Notes: generated from the letters alone by a model not told the origin. A stretch of DNA of 64,000 nt from Entonaema liquescens (GCA_902805475.1 CADCSX010000025.1:1550001-1614000), one strand, 5' to 3'. Numbered from the stretch's first letter, positions 33,780 through 45,982 are shown. Made by a program: numbers and translations.

Positions 33780-35334
33780 TCATTTAGACCCTATCAGTGT
33801 CGCGATCCTATGGTAGTACTGGAACCCCACTGCGGTAAGAGCAGCCACGGCGATCACTCCGGTGAAGGCTGATAAGCCATATAAGCTATGGCTCGTCGAC
33901 AGGTCTCTTGGCTTTTTCCCTTTGACAACAGGATGATGGACGTAAGGAATCCGCGGGTTTTCGGGAAGGGACTTCTCTTCCAACCAATCTAGGATGGGGG
34001 CCCGGGCAACGACTGGCCCATATATACGGTTCGTGCTGTATATCCCGAAGTTGGTGTAGGGAACGATATATTTGGTCATAATCTTATCCATCGTGGTGAG
34101 CCACGCGTAGACCCGAGCCCGACGAATAGACATGCTGTGAACTATTGGCTCTTCCTTTTTCCGTTCCTTTTCGTAATCAGCAAATAACGCTTCTAGCGTT
34201 CTTGTGTCGGGTGACGGGTTAGTCTCGAGTAACCGTCGAAGCTTATTCACCAGGACGACTACATCGGCTAAACCGCTATTATATCCTAATCCGGCATGAG
34301 GTTCTAGTTTCCGGACGGCGTCGCTCACGAGGACGATGCGATTCCAATACCACTTGTCTACGCGGCCTTCCTCTAGGTTGATCATACCAAAGCCTCCATC
34401 TTGGAGACCGAAGATATCGCGCGCTCGCACACCGGGAGCCATATACAAATGCCCCCATTTCCTTATGGCCTCCTCTTTATCCTTTTCGGTGTATTTGATG
34501 CGCTCCGACGTAGGTTTATCAATTGCTTCATATACAGCAAACCATGCTTGAGAATTGCCGGTCAAAAGTTGAGTCGACACGCGTTCTGACGCGCATTCGT
34601 GATTGATATTCTTCGGTAATGCCGGTGGGACAGGGATGCTCCCAAATACCATCCTATACGTAGTGAGGTAGGGGCTCTTGGGCTTTTCCGATGCGCCAGG
34701 AAGTGAGCGGCCTTCCTCCATCGCCTGCATGCATTGGCGGACCCTGCTGTGAACACCATCCGCGCCTAGCACAATAGAGCCCCTTTCGATAGTCCCGTCG
34801 GCGCATTCGACGACCACTCCGTCGTCTGACACGCTCACCTTGACGACGTGCTTCTTGACTTTGATCCGTGCTTTCGCACTATCAGGTAAGCTTTGGTATA
34901 AAGCCTCAATGAACACTGGGCGGTGAGTAACTTGTAGTCCATGTCCATGACTAAATCACCAGAATTGTAAGCTTGGCTTGATATTTAACTAGGATACATA
35001 TTCCCTCTAGTTATTCGGGGTTGACTTACTTTTGTTTAATTAAATCTCCAGGAGCCCACGAAGTAAAGATCGACCCATCGTCAGCGGACATGGTAATTCC
35101 ATGGTTAATAGGGTTGAGAACAGGCTTTATTGCGTCCTGTATACCGAGCTGGTCGAGAATGCGAAATGTCGGTGGCCATAGGTTAAGGAGAGAGCCAATC
35201 TCGGGTGTTAAATTTTCATGTCGTTCAAGTATAACGAAGTCAATGTCCGTCTTGGATAAGATATGTGCCGTGGTAAGGGCCACAAGTCCGCCTCCGACAA
35301 TTACGATCCGAAACGGTTTCTCCCCTGTAGCCAT
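33780..35334 (-). CDS. membrane-anchored FAD-dependent monooxygenase (PaxM/AusM type)
   Basis: Two exons: 35030-35334 and 33780-34950 (79-base intron, phase 2), 491 residues. The Rossmann dinucleotide motif IVIVGGGLVALTTA lies at 10-23; the third glycine of GxGxxG is Ala (A19). ERHENLTPEIG and the GADGVHSRVR motif (D-G motif) follow, and then SDAVRKLEPHAGLGYNSG, the flavin ribityl-binding G-D motif in altered form (S-D, K in place of H). The C-terminus has a hydrophobic segment (LSAFTGVIAVAALTAVGF) as in membrane-bound meroterpenoid/indole-diterpene epoxidases. I infer hydroxylation or epoxidation of a lipophilic metabolite at an internal membrane. No terpene cyclase or prenyltransferase neighbour is present. 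Confidence 0.85.
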
Positions 35335-35822
35335 TTCGTGCCGTTTATTTTTCGATCCGTTTATCGTTTATAATCCTCCGGATATTATATAATGACTTGC
35401 GGCTGATTCGAAATGATCCCAATAAGGTCCTATTCGAGGCGCTCTAGAAGTAGAATCCTTTCTTAAAATTCGCCTAAAATGTCTCTTAACGCGTTGAATG
35501 GCTGGATCCCTGTCGAATGGATGTATCTTAGTTTAGCCGCTGATTGGGTGGATATCGTACGAAAAGGTGAAGGGTGATTTAGTAAACTGCCTATCTAAAT
35601 GTGCTAAGCCCTTTATATAAGTTCTGGTTTTATACGTCTCCTTGTGCTTAACTACATTAAATGCTTAATCCAATCGCTTATTCCTATCGTCAAAGAGGAG
35701 CCGGGTAATCCGGAGTTCGGATACGAGACCAGGGGCTATTTACCTATCACGCAAGCCCGCACAGCATTATCCTACCGATGTTCATCAAGTCCAGCTGAAA
35801 ACATTCCGCCGACCACCGTCAG
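35335..35822. other. intergenic
   Basis: Between the start of the FAD monooxygenase and the end of the cysteine synthase-rhodanese gene, both on the minus strand. The monooxygenase promoter is expected here. Nothing specific recognised. Confidence 0.4.
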
Positions 35823-37748
35823 TCAAGTTAGCGTAGCGAGCTCAACCTCCCGCGTCACAGTCATTCCTTGCTTAGGTCTTTGCCCGTTGGCAACAATGTA
35901 ATGGCTCTTGGACTCCCTAACTTGTAAGTCACCTAACATCTGGAAGCCTCCGCGCACGCTATCGGCTTCGTATCCCTTTGCGCGAAGCACACTAGTTGCC
36001 ACGCGAGAACTGTTACCATCGTAGCAGAGTACTAGAATCCGCTTACCCTGCAACGACAAAACTGTCTCGTTATGTGGTACTCGGAAGTATTCGTCCAGTT
36101 TCAACCACAGCGCTTCGAGTACGAGGGGATCCGAAAATGGACTTGCGGTCAACGAGTCGACGAATGGTAGGTTGACGGAACCGGGGAGGCTAAACTCTCC
36201 GAAGTCAACGGGCTGCCGGATATCGAGAATAACCGCATCATCTTTGAGGGAAATCGTCTCGTTTAGTTTTCTCCCGTTTATGACCCCCTTTGGAAGATTG
36301 GACAATACTTCCTCCTTGGTTGTTAGTCTTCTCACTTCTAGAAACGAGGGCAGTGCAATTGTGGCATCTTTCTCCCATGCCTCGTCATATCGGTAAAGAT
36401 CAACTTTGGTCAGTGCCTAGCATTCGGGTTAGTGCTATCATTGATTCTCGTCATGCTAACCCGTACCTCATTTGTGATAGATGGGAAATGCTCCGGCCCC
36501 AATTTATCAAAGTACTCGTTGATGTACTGGTAGGGTAGGTCACAGCAAAGAAAGACGCAATGGATCTCCCCATCTTCGCCTGCGTACTCTTGTAGCTTTC
36601 CTGAAGCCTTTTGCTTTTCAACAAACTGGAATAAGCCCTTCAAATTGAAACCCGAAGACGGCCCGCAAACAATACCCTCGCGGCACATGCCTAGCGATAA
36701 AGAGAAGGAGTCGTGCGAGCCAATCTCTTCAATGTGATCTACTGCTGATTTCCAAGGAAACTCCACTGGCGCGAGAAGAGCAAAGGAACGAGGCCCTGGG
36801 ACTCTATCACCGGGCGCGGTGCATACTCTACCAGTTGTTAGTAGGCCCACCACCTAATGAGCTCCTTCAAAGGGGTTACGAACCCTAAGCGGAAGACGGA
36901 AGATTTCGCCTCTTTAAAGAACATTCCTAATCCTGTCACAGTACCTAGAATCTATTAGATGGCGGTTGTCAAAATGATCCCAGCGTTACCTACCCGATGT
37001 GCCCATACCAGCGCAGATCAAATTGATCTCTGGTAACTGTCTGAGGATTTGAGGTCCCGTCCACCTAACATGTGCTTTCCAATTCTATTCTTAGTCAGCC
37101 TTGGCTGACCATAGGAAAGTTCAGCATGGCTTACATCGTCATTCTCGTATTGGTTCGGGTTGATGATAGACTCATCATCTTCGGCCATCCTCTCGGCTGC
37201 CCTGATTCCTCCACGCCCATCTGCAGGTTCTGGTTGGGATGGCCCTCCAAAAGAGTACTGTGCAGGGTTAACCAACGACGATATGAGAGGACAAGGGGTC
37301 AAAGTACATATCGAGCCCGAAAAACTGCATCAACCGCAACTTGGCCGTACTAGTCTTATTACTCAAAAACGCACGAACATCTGGAATGCCATGGAAAACT
37401 CGGGAGACGAGGGACATGGATATTACAGTCGAGCCCGAGCTGTACTCGATGACGGTCTTTGTTTTCCCCGGCACCACGCTCTTTTCTAGAAGGTTTAGCG
37501 CTAATAAAGAGCGTTAATATTCGTACGTGTATGTGTCGTTATACCGATCGCTCACCTGGCATGGCTTTTACATTGTTGGCCGGATGCATCGTCATCATCT
37601 TGGCGTATATCCTCACTCCATCGCGCCGATATGGATTGAGTCGGTCTGGAATCTCCACTAGGGGTAAAGGAGGAGCCGAGTCCGGATTGAAATAATCCTG
37701 GACTGAGTTTGCGCCTTTGTAGACGTTGAGGAAGTTGTTATTCGGCAT
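35823..37748 (-). pseudogene. cysteine synthase-like PLP enzyme fused to rhodanese, one-base frameshift
   Basis: Seven exons: 37556-37748, 37308-37500, 37135-37257, 36994-37084, 36884-36944, 36467-36827, 35823-36416. All junctions are GT-AG and in phase except for one missing base in exon 3. The N-terminal part is a fold-type II PLP enzyme: K61 in N-N-V-K-A-M-P (PLP Schiff-base), EYSSGSTVISM loop, C-A-G-M-G-T-S-G-T phosphate cup. The C-terminal part (from about 36335) is a rhodanese domain with active-site loop L-C-Y-D-G-N-S-S-R. Repaired length would be about 538 residues. In exon 3 a run of four T (plus-strand A 37249-37252) replaces the five needed to read T-L-F-G-G-P. No alternative splice site I tested restores frame. 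It may be a true lesion or a homopolymer sequencing error. Confidence 0.75.
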
Positions 37749-39080
37749 GGTAGAGTATTCGGTTTACTCGCATCAGTCCCCTTCTGCTTTGATACGGCCT
37801 CGTAGATCGTACCAGGAAGAGCCTGAAAGTATATCTTATATAAGAGACAGGATATATATATTTATAAGTAAGCACCTGGTCCCGTGCGCCTAAACGTTTA
37901 CCACAAGGGTCTTTTTTAGCTATGTCGACCTGTTGATTCAGGCACAGTTCCAATATTCCATAGTTGCATCCGCATCTCCAGCAGCGTCACAGTCTATACC
38001 GAGGCCAATTACCTAGCGGGCCCCCGTCTGAGCAGGTATTCTCCCCGAGTGCATGATGCGGATGTAAGTCAGTAGGCAGTCTAGACTATTTTCTTCCTCG
38101 GTCGCTTACAAGGTGTCTCTACCGGATTCCTTAGCTCGTAGCGGATCGACATGTCGCGAGCATCGCTGAGATTGACGGAAAGAGGTTTCATAAGTGATTG
38201 ACATCCAATCTTCTTCGGCACGAGCAAATAAACTTCGACGATCCATACTTTAGTGTCCGTATTCCTGGACAGTCGTTACATAGGTTACAATATAGCGCCG
38301 ACCCTGTACGAGGCACTTTGAGGTCGTTTCTAACCAATAAGACAAGCCCGTCACCACTTCAAACCCTGGCCATGTCTGGCTGTGCATGGCGCGATGGTAA
38401 ACCTTACTTTAGGTAGTATCAAGGAAGAATCATATATCCCATAGTCCGGGCTAAATGTATGGAAGTTCCCAACTTACACGTGAAGTCTCTTAATGAGTCT
38501 CTCATGAAGTGCTCAACTATTTCAGTCAGCGTTTGTAAGCTTACATGCTTTACTAACTCGAAACTCGTCTTTGAACGTTGTCCTTGAGCTTAGGTGGCTT
38601 GCTTCGGCATATCTTGGCCATCTTTCTTGTTCCACCGCCTTTTGGTCCCAGAGTGGTAATCCGGGAATTTGAACTCCACCATTTTCCTATACCTATATTT
38701 TTGAAAAAACAAGCAACGTTATATTTAGTTTAGTTATCCAGCGGCCTAAGCTCCTATTGCTTCAATTTTTGGTAAGTTGCTCTTGACATAATAGGGTTAC
38801 TTCGAGAGAGAGAGAGAAAAAAAAAAGCGTGCATAATTCACTAAATGAGGACCTTTTCGTCCTTCCAGTGGATCTCTTCACCACGTAGATCTTTCAGCCG
38901 CCATCAAGGTCTATCGTTGAGCAGCCCAGCAGCGTATCTAAAACTGACAAGGGTCTTCTGCTCTGACAATTTCTACGGTAGTAATTACTCGTCAGCTGCC
39001 ACCTACATAATTTCATGACAAAATAAATACTTGACCGAGTCGCCCTTTGCAGCGAGTATCCCACGCACTTGAAACTAGTG
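37749..39080. other. intergenic, divergent upstream region
   Basis: Head-to-head between the PLP-rhodanese gene (-) and the DHA2 transporter (+). It contains a GA/poly-A tract at 38804-38826. No gene, tRNA or repeat supported. Confidence 0.4.
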
Positions 39081-41282
39081 ATGGAGAAGGTTACAATGGG
39101 AGACCGGTCCCAATCCGACGGTGTTCTCAATGCCACAACGCGAAAAGACACTTCAGGACTCACAGAGCCTAAGGGTGGCTCGGAGAGCGAAACTGAAGTA
39201 CGCCATGTCTTCAACGAGCAGACTAATTATGTCCCTAAGAGGACCATCATCATGGTACACATCTGCAGAGTAGAGACCCCCTCATTATAGCCAGGTGCTA
39301 ATTAGCTGAAGATATTCCTCGCATGTTCTAGCGTGGATCTATTGGCTCTTATGGACCAGACTACATTAGCCGCAAGTTTGTACATCATCGCAGACTCGCT
39401 GAAGTCAAGCGACCAAGCCTCGTGGATAGCTAGCGGATATTTCATGTAAGCTTTCACCGTTCAATATAAGCTATTAATGTTGGATATGAAGCTGAACTTT
39501 TCACCAGAACATCAACCGTGGGCCAACTCTTATATGGTCGCCTTTCAGACATCTGGTCTCGCAAAGTGATCCTGCTCATCGGGTTAGCTATATTCTTCTT
39601 TGGCTCCTTGGCATCATCCCTTTCCCAGACTGTCATACAGCTGATCATTTTCCGTTCTTTCACCGGCATCGGTGGCGGCGGGCTAATGACCATAGCCCAG
39701 ACCATTGTCAGCGATGTGGTGCCGTTAAGGGAAAGGGGTAAATATCAAGGAATCCTGGTGTGTAGATCCAACAGTTCTAGCCCCTAGTTTCGTCATCTTT
39801 TTTTCATCTAACTATCTTCTCAGGGAGCGGTTGTTGCCATTGCTAATGGAATCGGACCCGTCATTGGCGGGGCGCTCTCCTCCATCTCGGAGGACTCTTG
39901 GCGGTGGATATTCCGTTTGAATTTACCGCTTACCTTGTTGACCACTTGTTGCGTCGTATTCATCATGCCGCTGAAGAAAGTAGAGGGTGACTGGAAGTTG
40001 TAAGATAGCCTGGCACCTTCTTGGACCTGTCACATGCTAATCGATATTTCTAGAAAGCTGAAAGCTGTCGACTTTATCGGAATTGCTCTTACTCTAGCCG
40101 GTGTTACAGTCCTAATGCTCGGGTTGACATGGGGCGGTTCTGAATACCCCTGGAATTCCGCTGCCGTCATCGCGACCTTAGTTATCGGATTCGTGCTATG
40201 CGTAGCCTTTGTTCTATGGCAATGGCGAGGGCCACAATATCCTCTGGTGCCATGTATGCTCTCTTTATCCAATAATAGTATAACCCTATGTATTTCTAAC
40301 CACAGCCTTCGATGTAGTGCATATCTTCAAGTCCAAGATCGTCAACGGCGCGTGTCTTACTATGGCTATCAACGGTTGGAACTTCGTCGTCCAGGTCTAC
40401 TATGTACCTACGTTCTACCAGCTTGCCTATGGATACTCTGCAACCAAGGCTGGAGCTATGCTGCTTCCAATTACGCTCATACAAACGCTCAGCAGCACAC
40501 TATCGGGCCTGGTAGTCCACTGGGTTGGCAGATACCGCGAGTGCATCTTATTTGGATGGGTCTGCTGGGCTATCGGCCTTGGTCTGATGTCAACCCTTAA
40601 CGAAAACTCGGGAATTGGGATGCAGATAGGATATGCTATCATTATTGGAGTGGGGGTTGGTAATACACTTCAACCGTGAGTTCCAACTAATCCTATTTGC
40701 ATGAAAGCATCAGGGCTAACGCTCGGCATACAGGGCTCTAATAGCTTGCCAAGCTGGAGTAGAGAGGCGAGATATGGCCGTTGTAACATCCTTTAGAAAG
40801 TAAGAGCCCTTGCTATTACTGGAACTTCCTGAATTAACCCCTCGTTTCCAGCTTCGTACGGAACCTAGGAGGGACATTGGGTCTTGCTATTTGTGGTACT
40901 CTGCTGTGAGCAAAATTCCAAAACTGGATCTTGAAACGGCTCCCTTCAAACTAACCTTTTACATAGAAATAACATTTTAGCAAGCTCGGTTTCCTCGTTA
41001 GAAATCAATGGAGCTGACTTGAAGGATCTTCTCAACAGCCCACAATCATATTTGTCATCTTTACCCCTTGATGAGGCGTTGAGAATTCGTTCGGTCCTTG
41101 TTCCTGCATACCGCCGGGGATTTAGGATAATATTTCTTGTAGGGGCGTCTCTAGCTGCCCTTGCATTCGTAATTGCTTGGTTTATGATGCCCCAAGTTGA
41201 ACTACGCCGTCCTGATGATGAAAAGTTGAAGGAGGAAGGTCGCAGATTGCATGCTGCGAAGCAGAATGCTCCAACCCCTTGA
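39081..41282 (+). CDS. MFS drug:H+ antiporter, DHA2 (14-TM) family
   Basis: Nine exons: 39081-39254, 39312-39445, 39508-39757, 39824-39999, 40054-40253, 40306-40675, 40734-40799, 40852-40905, 40967-41282, giving 579 residues. The end of exon 4 has two possible donors (39996 or 39999); I chose GTAAGA. Motif A GRLSDIWSRK lies at about 113-122 in loop 2-3. SLSQTVIQLIIFRSFTGIGGGGLMTIAQ and antiporter motif C (AIANGIGPVIGGAL) follow. There are about fourteen hydrophobic segments, the last (GASLAALAFVIAWFMM) followed by a charged tail. The DHA2 type includes multidrug and fungal metabolite exporters such as the aflT/Tri12 group. Its place near oxidoreductases fits an efflux role; substrate unknown. 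Confidence 0.88.
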
Positions 41283-41427
41283 AGACATCCGTCGCAACGC
41301 CTTCCACAACTATTAACATTCCTAGGTCCCCTATAATGGTGGCGGCTCGGGGGGACAGGACGAAAGAACGACCATTAACATACTTATTTGCCGTTAAATA
41401 CCTCATCAGCCTCTGACGCACTTTCTG

Positions 41428-43239
41428 TCACATGAGAGTAATGTCTTCAAGCTCCCAAAGACCTTCCTTTTGCCCTTTAACCACATCCAGATCAACAAGT
41501 TCCGGTACCCAACAGCAAGATATAAACTTATATAGCCCCTTAGATTGGCTAACGGGCCGTAGCACATACGGCACTGCCGAGCCGACAAACATGCATACTT
41601 TATCTTCAGTATGGACTTCTCGGTTTGCACCTGTACTTCCCATCAACCCAGAAGCCGTAATAAAAGGCTTGCGAAAGTCGCAATGTTTTCCTAACTTTGA
41701 GTTCAAGTCTACTATGGCGCGTACTATTATAGGGCCATCTCTAACCGATGGTATTTTTCTGTTGCGATTAGTTAATAGGTCGTAATTCTCGCTCGTCTCG
41801 GCCTCATCCCCTGGTAGCTCGTGGAGGAGTGCATGTTTCCAGGCTTTACGTCGCTTATCCTTCGTAATGAATCTTATGCGTGAACATTCCTGGCGCTCCA
41901 TCTCATCTTCCCACGCAATAAGCCGTGTATGGCAGACATTAATTGAGTCACCAAGGGTAGCGATTTTGGGTTCGTGCTGCTTGAAACTTCTGCCTACATG
42001 TTGGATGCCGGAAGTAAAAACGTGTCCGCTAATCGTAACTCGGCAGAGGTCGGTTGAGAACCGCGGTGGATTTAGTGGTGGTCGCATCCCCTTTAGCTCG
42101 TGAATTTGCATGTAGGTCATAATTCCAGGAGAAAGTCTCGAAGCGATGTCGCCTTCTAATCCGGATGTCCACGTTGATACCCACGATGGCAAGTCCTTCA
42201 TAGGATCCGCTACGGAGCAGAGGGCATGAGATAGCATGCCTCCCTTCAACATGAAAATGCCCAAATCCCTAAAAACATCAACGACGGGTTTCGTATAGTC
42301 TACCTCGAGGAGTTTTTCGTTATTCACACCACCTCTTAATAACCCAAGGATTCCATACAACCTATCCCTGGGTTCGGTCTTCCCAAAAAATCGAGTCTGC
42401 CAGAGTAAATCAACTAATTCGAGATGAATTGACTGGTAAGGTCTATCTTGCGACCTCGCGTTGCGTACACGCGTCCAACATCGCTGCACACTATCCACTC
42501 TCGACGCGCCGCTCAGTCGCCAGATATGAGTGTGCTGTCCAAGTTGAAGCCTACGCAGGGCGTCTACAGCTTCTAGAACTCGGTTCCAGTCTATCCACCT
42601 GTCTCCATAGACAATAGTCGCATCCTTTGCCAAAACTATTTCTTGGAGGACCCAGACGCGTGTAAACCAAGGCTGGAAGAAAAACTTGTGTAATATTTGT
42701 AATGAGTCTAATGCATGGTCCGTTTTGATCATTATTGCGGCTGCAGCTTCAGAGTCTTCAGGGTTTGTACCCGTCAACGCGTTCAGTAGGTCAATCGTTT
42801 TGTCAGAGACGCATTCACCTTGAATGGTGGTATCTGGACCCAACCATACAATGACGTGGCCGGCCTGACTGTATATCTTGCCCATGCGACGGACCTCCTG
42901 ATTTCGCTCTTGAATATTGGATTGATCAATACACAGTGCGTCTATCCAAATAACCCTTTTTCTATCTGGGAGTCGCAAGGCACATAGTGCACCCTTAAGA
43001 TTCCTTGTTACTCGAAACAGTATCCCGTTGAGGGTGATGGAAGTTGTGTTGGCGGCATCGCCCCATACGTATGAGAGAGCTTCGTAGTCGTGACTGTCTC
43101 TATTTTCAATAAAGGGGAAGTTTTCCACAGTGCATTTAATACTTTCGTGTTTCTCCCCTGGATGTATTGTTACCAGGCGAATTTGAGAACCATCCGCAGG
43201 AAGCGCTTCGTAAATATGGACGCTCGCAGGATTCTTCAT
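41428..43239 (-). CDS. heterokaryon incompatibility (HET) domain protein
   Basis: A single exon of 603 residues from the ATG at 43239; an in-frame non-ATG extension to 43368 runs through A/T-rich DNA and is rejected. The HET domain core is clear: Y-E-A-L-S-Y-V-W-G-D at 52-61, then VTRNLKGALCALRLPD, VIWIDALCIDQSNIQERNQEVRRMGKIYSQA and VIVWLG. The C-terminal domain (SGLMGSTGANREVHTEDKVCMFVGSAVPYVLRP) is also usual. HET proteins act in allorecognition and programmed cell death upon fusion of unlike hyphae; many copies exist per genome and most have no known partner. No NACHT or WD repeats. It is convergent with the DHA2 transporter. Confidence 0.9.
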   Translation of the reverse strand: MKNPASVHIYEALPADGSQIRLVTIHPGEKHESIKCTVENFPFIENRDSHDYEALSYVWGDAANTTSITLNGILFRVTRNLKGALCALRLPDRKRVIWIDALCIDQSNIQERNQEVRRMGKIYSQAGHVIVWLGPDTTIQGECVSDKTIDLLNALTGTNPEDSEAAAAIMIKTDHALDSLQILHKFFFQPWFTRVWVLQEIVLAKDATIVYGDRWIDWNRVLEAVDALRRLQLGQHTHIWRLSGASRVDSVQRCWTRVRNARSQDRPYQSIHLELVDLLWQTRFFGKTEPRDRLYGILGLLRGGVNNEKLLEVDYTKPVVDVFRDLGIFMLKGGMLSHALCSVADPMKDLPSWVSTWTSGLEGDIASRLSPGIMTYMQIHELKGMRPPLNPPRFSTDLCRVTISGHVFTSGIQHVGRSFKQHEPKIATLGDSINVCHTRLIAWEDEMERQECSRIRFITKDKRRKAWKHALLHELPGDEAETSENYDLLTNRNRKIPSVRDGPIIVRAIVDLNSKLGKHCDFRKPFITASGLMGSTGANREVHTEDKVCMFVGSAVPYVLRPVSQSKGLYKFISCCWVPELVDLDVVKGQKEGLWELEDITLM

Positions 43240-44147
43240 TATGACGCTTGAAATGGAATTCAAAATTTGAAAAATAAAAAAAAAATAAATACATAAAAAT
43301 AAAATAAACAGTTGAGCATGATATATAATACGGTAGTCATAGCAAGATGGTTTGAAGACTGCCTGCACAGCCTGTCAGCCTACATTAACGCCTACCATCA
43401 TCCAGAGGGTGTCATTCTTCCAGTAACCCCTCACTTCTTCTACCTACACCATTAAATGAGAAGTTTCACAGCCTCCTTTATGCGGCGCGATTTCGCCAAT
43501 CGAAAGCATTGGGCCTCTTACTCTGCCTAATATACGAAGTTTATACCTAAACTCCTGTTTAATACACTATAATTGCCAGATTGCGACTTACTGCTTGAGA
43601 TGGTACACGCGCATGGGGCTTGGAAACGCACGCCCCTGAGACTACCTAAGTAGGTATGTAGGTAGCCATACTCTTTTTTATCTTTAGTGCTTCTGAGTAC
43701 CCCTTAAATTGACATTCTGGTACTGTCCTCATCCAATACTCCTATCAAGTATATCCTTGAATTCCTAATCTGATAACCAAGATAGATATTTGGCGGTAGT
43801 AAATTCTAGTGCTGTAGCACAATGACATGCCATTGGAATGCGCCCTTGGATCTGATTTGTTCGATCTTCCTAGGTAAATTAAGGATTACCTACCTAAGGA
43901 CTAGAATACGACTCCCTTAAGCATACACGCTGTACCCCGCCTGCATCGCTGAGTGGATATCAACGATATCAAAGCCAAGAGATAAGGTCGCCCCGAAGGT
44001 TTGATATCAGAACTAAATGGATTTGTTTATAATGCACTCTACTTCCTATATCTTGTCTAATATCAGGTAGTAAGAGACACCAATATTTCTTGGCCATCTC
44101 CAAATAAGACTCCTAAGACTCCTAAGCTATACACTTCTAAAGCCAGC
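43240..44147. other. intergenic, divergent HET / amidase upstream
   Basis: Begins with an A/T-only tract (43269-43310). TAGGTA motifs occur at 43640-43670 and 43870-43900. No gene seen. Confidence 0.4.
43269..43310. repeat. poly-A/AAAAT low-complexity tract
   Basis: Forty bases almost wholly A and T immediately upstream of the HET start, possibly a nucleosome-poor promoter element. Confidence 0.6.
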
Positions 44148-45982
44148 ATGTCAGTCGTTCAGCTTGGAACACCTATTAGAAAGGTGGCAGAAGATGAATT
44201 ACAACCGATTCTCGCCAAAGCTGGACTAGAAATACCTAGTCCACTCCTAGAAGATTACAGCACGTTGATTTCTTCGTTGGAAGCTGCTATATCGTCCCTC
44301 CCAGATGAGAAGAGCATATTGCCTTATCCTGACCTCCTGAAATACCCACGAACAGATATACACGTACCAGAGGATAACGAGCTAGGTGCATGGGCAACTA
44401 AGGTATGATATAGACAATTGGCCATCCAAAGGTTCTAATGGGGAGGATAGGTTATTGCTAGATGTACTACCCCCACAAGCGATCTTCTGAGGGGTCGCAC
44501 CGTAGCCCTCAAAGATAACATGGCGTTTGCGGGGGTTCGGTGTACAAACGGGACGTCGATGGTGGACTGGACTCCTAATGTCGACGCAACAGTCGTGACA
44601 AGAGTTCTAGATGCCGGAGCTACCATTACTGGTAAAGCTGGTATGTTGCGTCGACCAAACCAGGCCCTCGTATACGCATTATAGAAATAGTTAACACAGT
44701 TATTCAGCGTGCGAAAACTCCTGTCTCGAGGGAATGTCTGGAACAGCCGTAACAGGACAGGTCCATAATCCATTCCAAAAGGGTTATAGTGCCGGCGGAT
44801 CGAGTAGCGGCTCGGGAAGACTCGTCGCAACCGGATCCGTTGACCTCGCCTTTGGTTGCGACCAAGGTGGAAGTATCCGTATTCCCGCTTCATCTTGCGG
44901 TATTGTAGGCCTCAAGCCCACTTGGGGCCTAGTACCCTATACTGGTATTCTAAGTCTCGATGCAACTATTGACCACGTAGGTCCGATGACCAAGAATGTG
45001 AGAGATTGTGCTTTATTTCTCGAGGCAATCGCAGGACCAGATGGATGGGATGACCGTCAGCCACCATTCGGCCTCGACGGAGACAGATTGAAATTTGTGG
45101 ACCCCGTAGACCATGTACTTAACAAAGAGCCGGCAAAGATGCTTGAAGATTTCAAGATCGGCGTGTTGAGCGAGGCTTTCGAAGTACCTGAGCAGGATCC
45201 GAACGTCGTGACATCCGTCGGGTCGGCCATCGAAAAGTTCAAATCCCTTGGAGCAGAAGTCGCTCCCGTTTCGGTTCCGTTGCATAAAGAAGCCCCTTTA
45301 CTTTGGACGTGTGCCTTGCCTCTGTCAGGGGTCGCCAATCCCTTCTTGGTGATATGGATGGGAGAAAGCAGCTATATCTTACGGACCGCGCCGAACTAGT
45401 AGGACCGAAGTTATCTCAAACTCACTTCGACGCACTAGGGCCTGGAGCATCCAACATGTATGTTGGGTATCTGTGGATCCAAGAGAAATATGGCGCAAAG
45501 GTACACGGGAAGGTTATGAATCTCCTAAAAGCTACCAGCGTGGGCCACTCTGCTCCAACTATTATCGGTACACACATGCTTAACACTTACACAGGATGCC
45601 TACGATAAAGCTCTCGAGGTGTTTGACGTTTTAGTTATGCCAACTTTGCCTTACCCACCACCGCGTTTGCCAGAACCTGAGTCAAATGAGGGACCGCTGA
45701 ACTACCTCACTAGGACAACGGGATTAGTAGCTAATACTTGCCCTTTTAACAGTATGTCAATAATTAATGCTTCAGTTGAGGAAAACAACTGCTAATAGGT
45801 GCTGCTGGGAAGATTCGGGGCATCCTGCCCTGTCGCTACCTGTTGGTTTTGTCCCTGCTCGGGAAGATCCAACTGTAAAGCTGCCTACAGCCATTCAGAT
45901 AGTAGGCCGCAAGTATGCAGATATCAATTGCCTGAAAGTAGCGGCCGCGTGGGAGAGGGAATTTGACTGGAAGGTTCTCTAG
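44148..45982 (+). pseudogene. amidase-signature enzyme, one-base frameshift
   Basis: Five exons: 44148-44402, 44451-44640, 44708-45539, 45595-45751, 45813-45982. They join in phase except inside exon 3. The amidase signature is complete: catalytic K106 in V-A-L-K-D-N, cis-Ser in A-G-G-S-S-S-G-S-G (178-185), nucleophile S204 in D-Q-G-G-S-I-R-I-P. The C-terminus N-N-S-G-H-P-A-L-S-L-P also matches fungal amidases, and full length would be 534 residues. Near 45310-45352 the reading frame shifts by one base: the frame ends at TAG soon after W-M-G-E-S, while homology (DGRKQLYLTD...) continues in another frame. Intact members hydrolyse amides to acid and ammonia. Confirm by reads or RNA before calling it dead. 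Confidence 0.75.

Noticed and set aside
38641..38690. Possible tRNA T-arm (GTTCAAATTC on the minus strand)
   Set aside because: No matching stems for T, anticodon and acceptor arms could be formed.
43240..43368. N-terminal extension of the HET protein with a hydrophobic stretch
   Set aside because: It starts without ATG and runs through A/T-only DNA; the HET family begins at the ATG at 43239.
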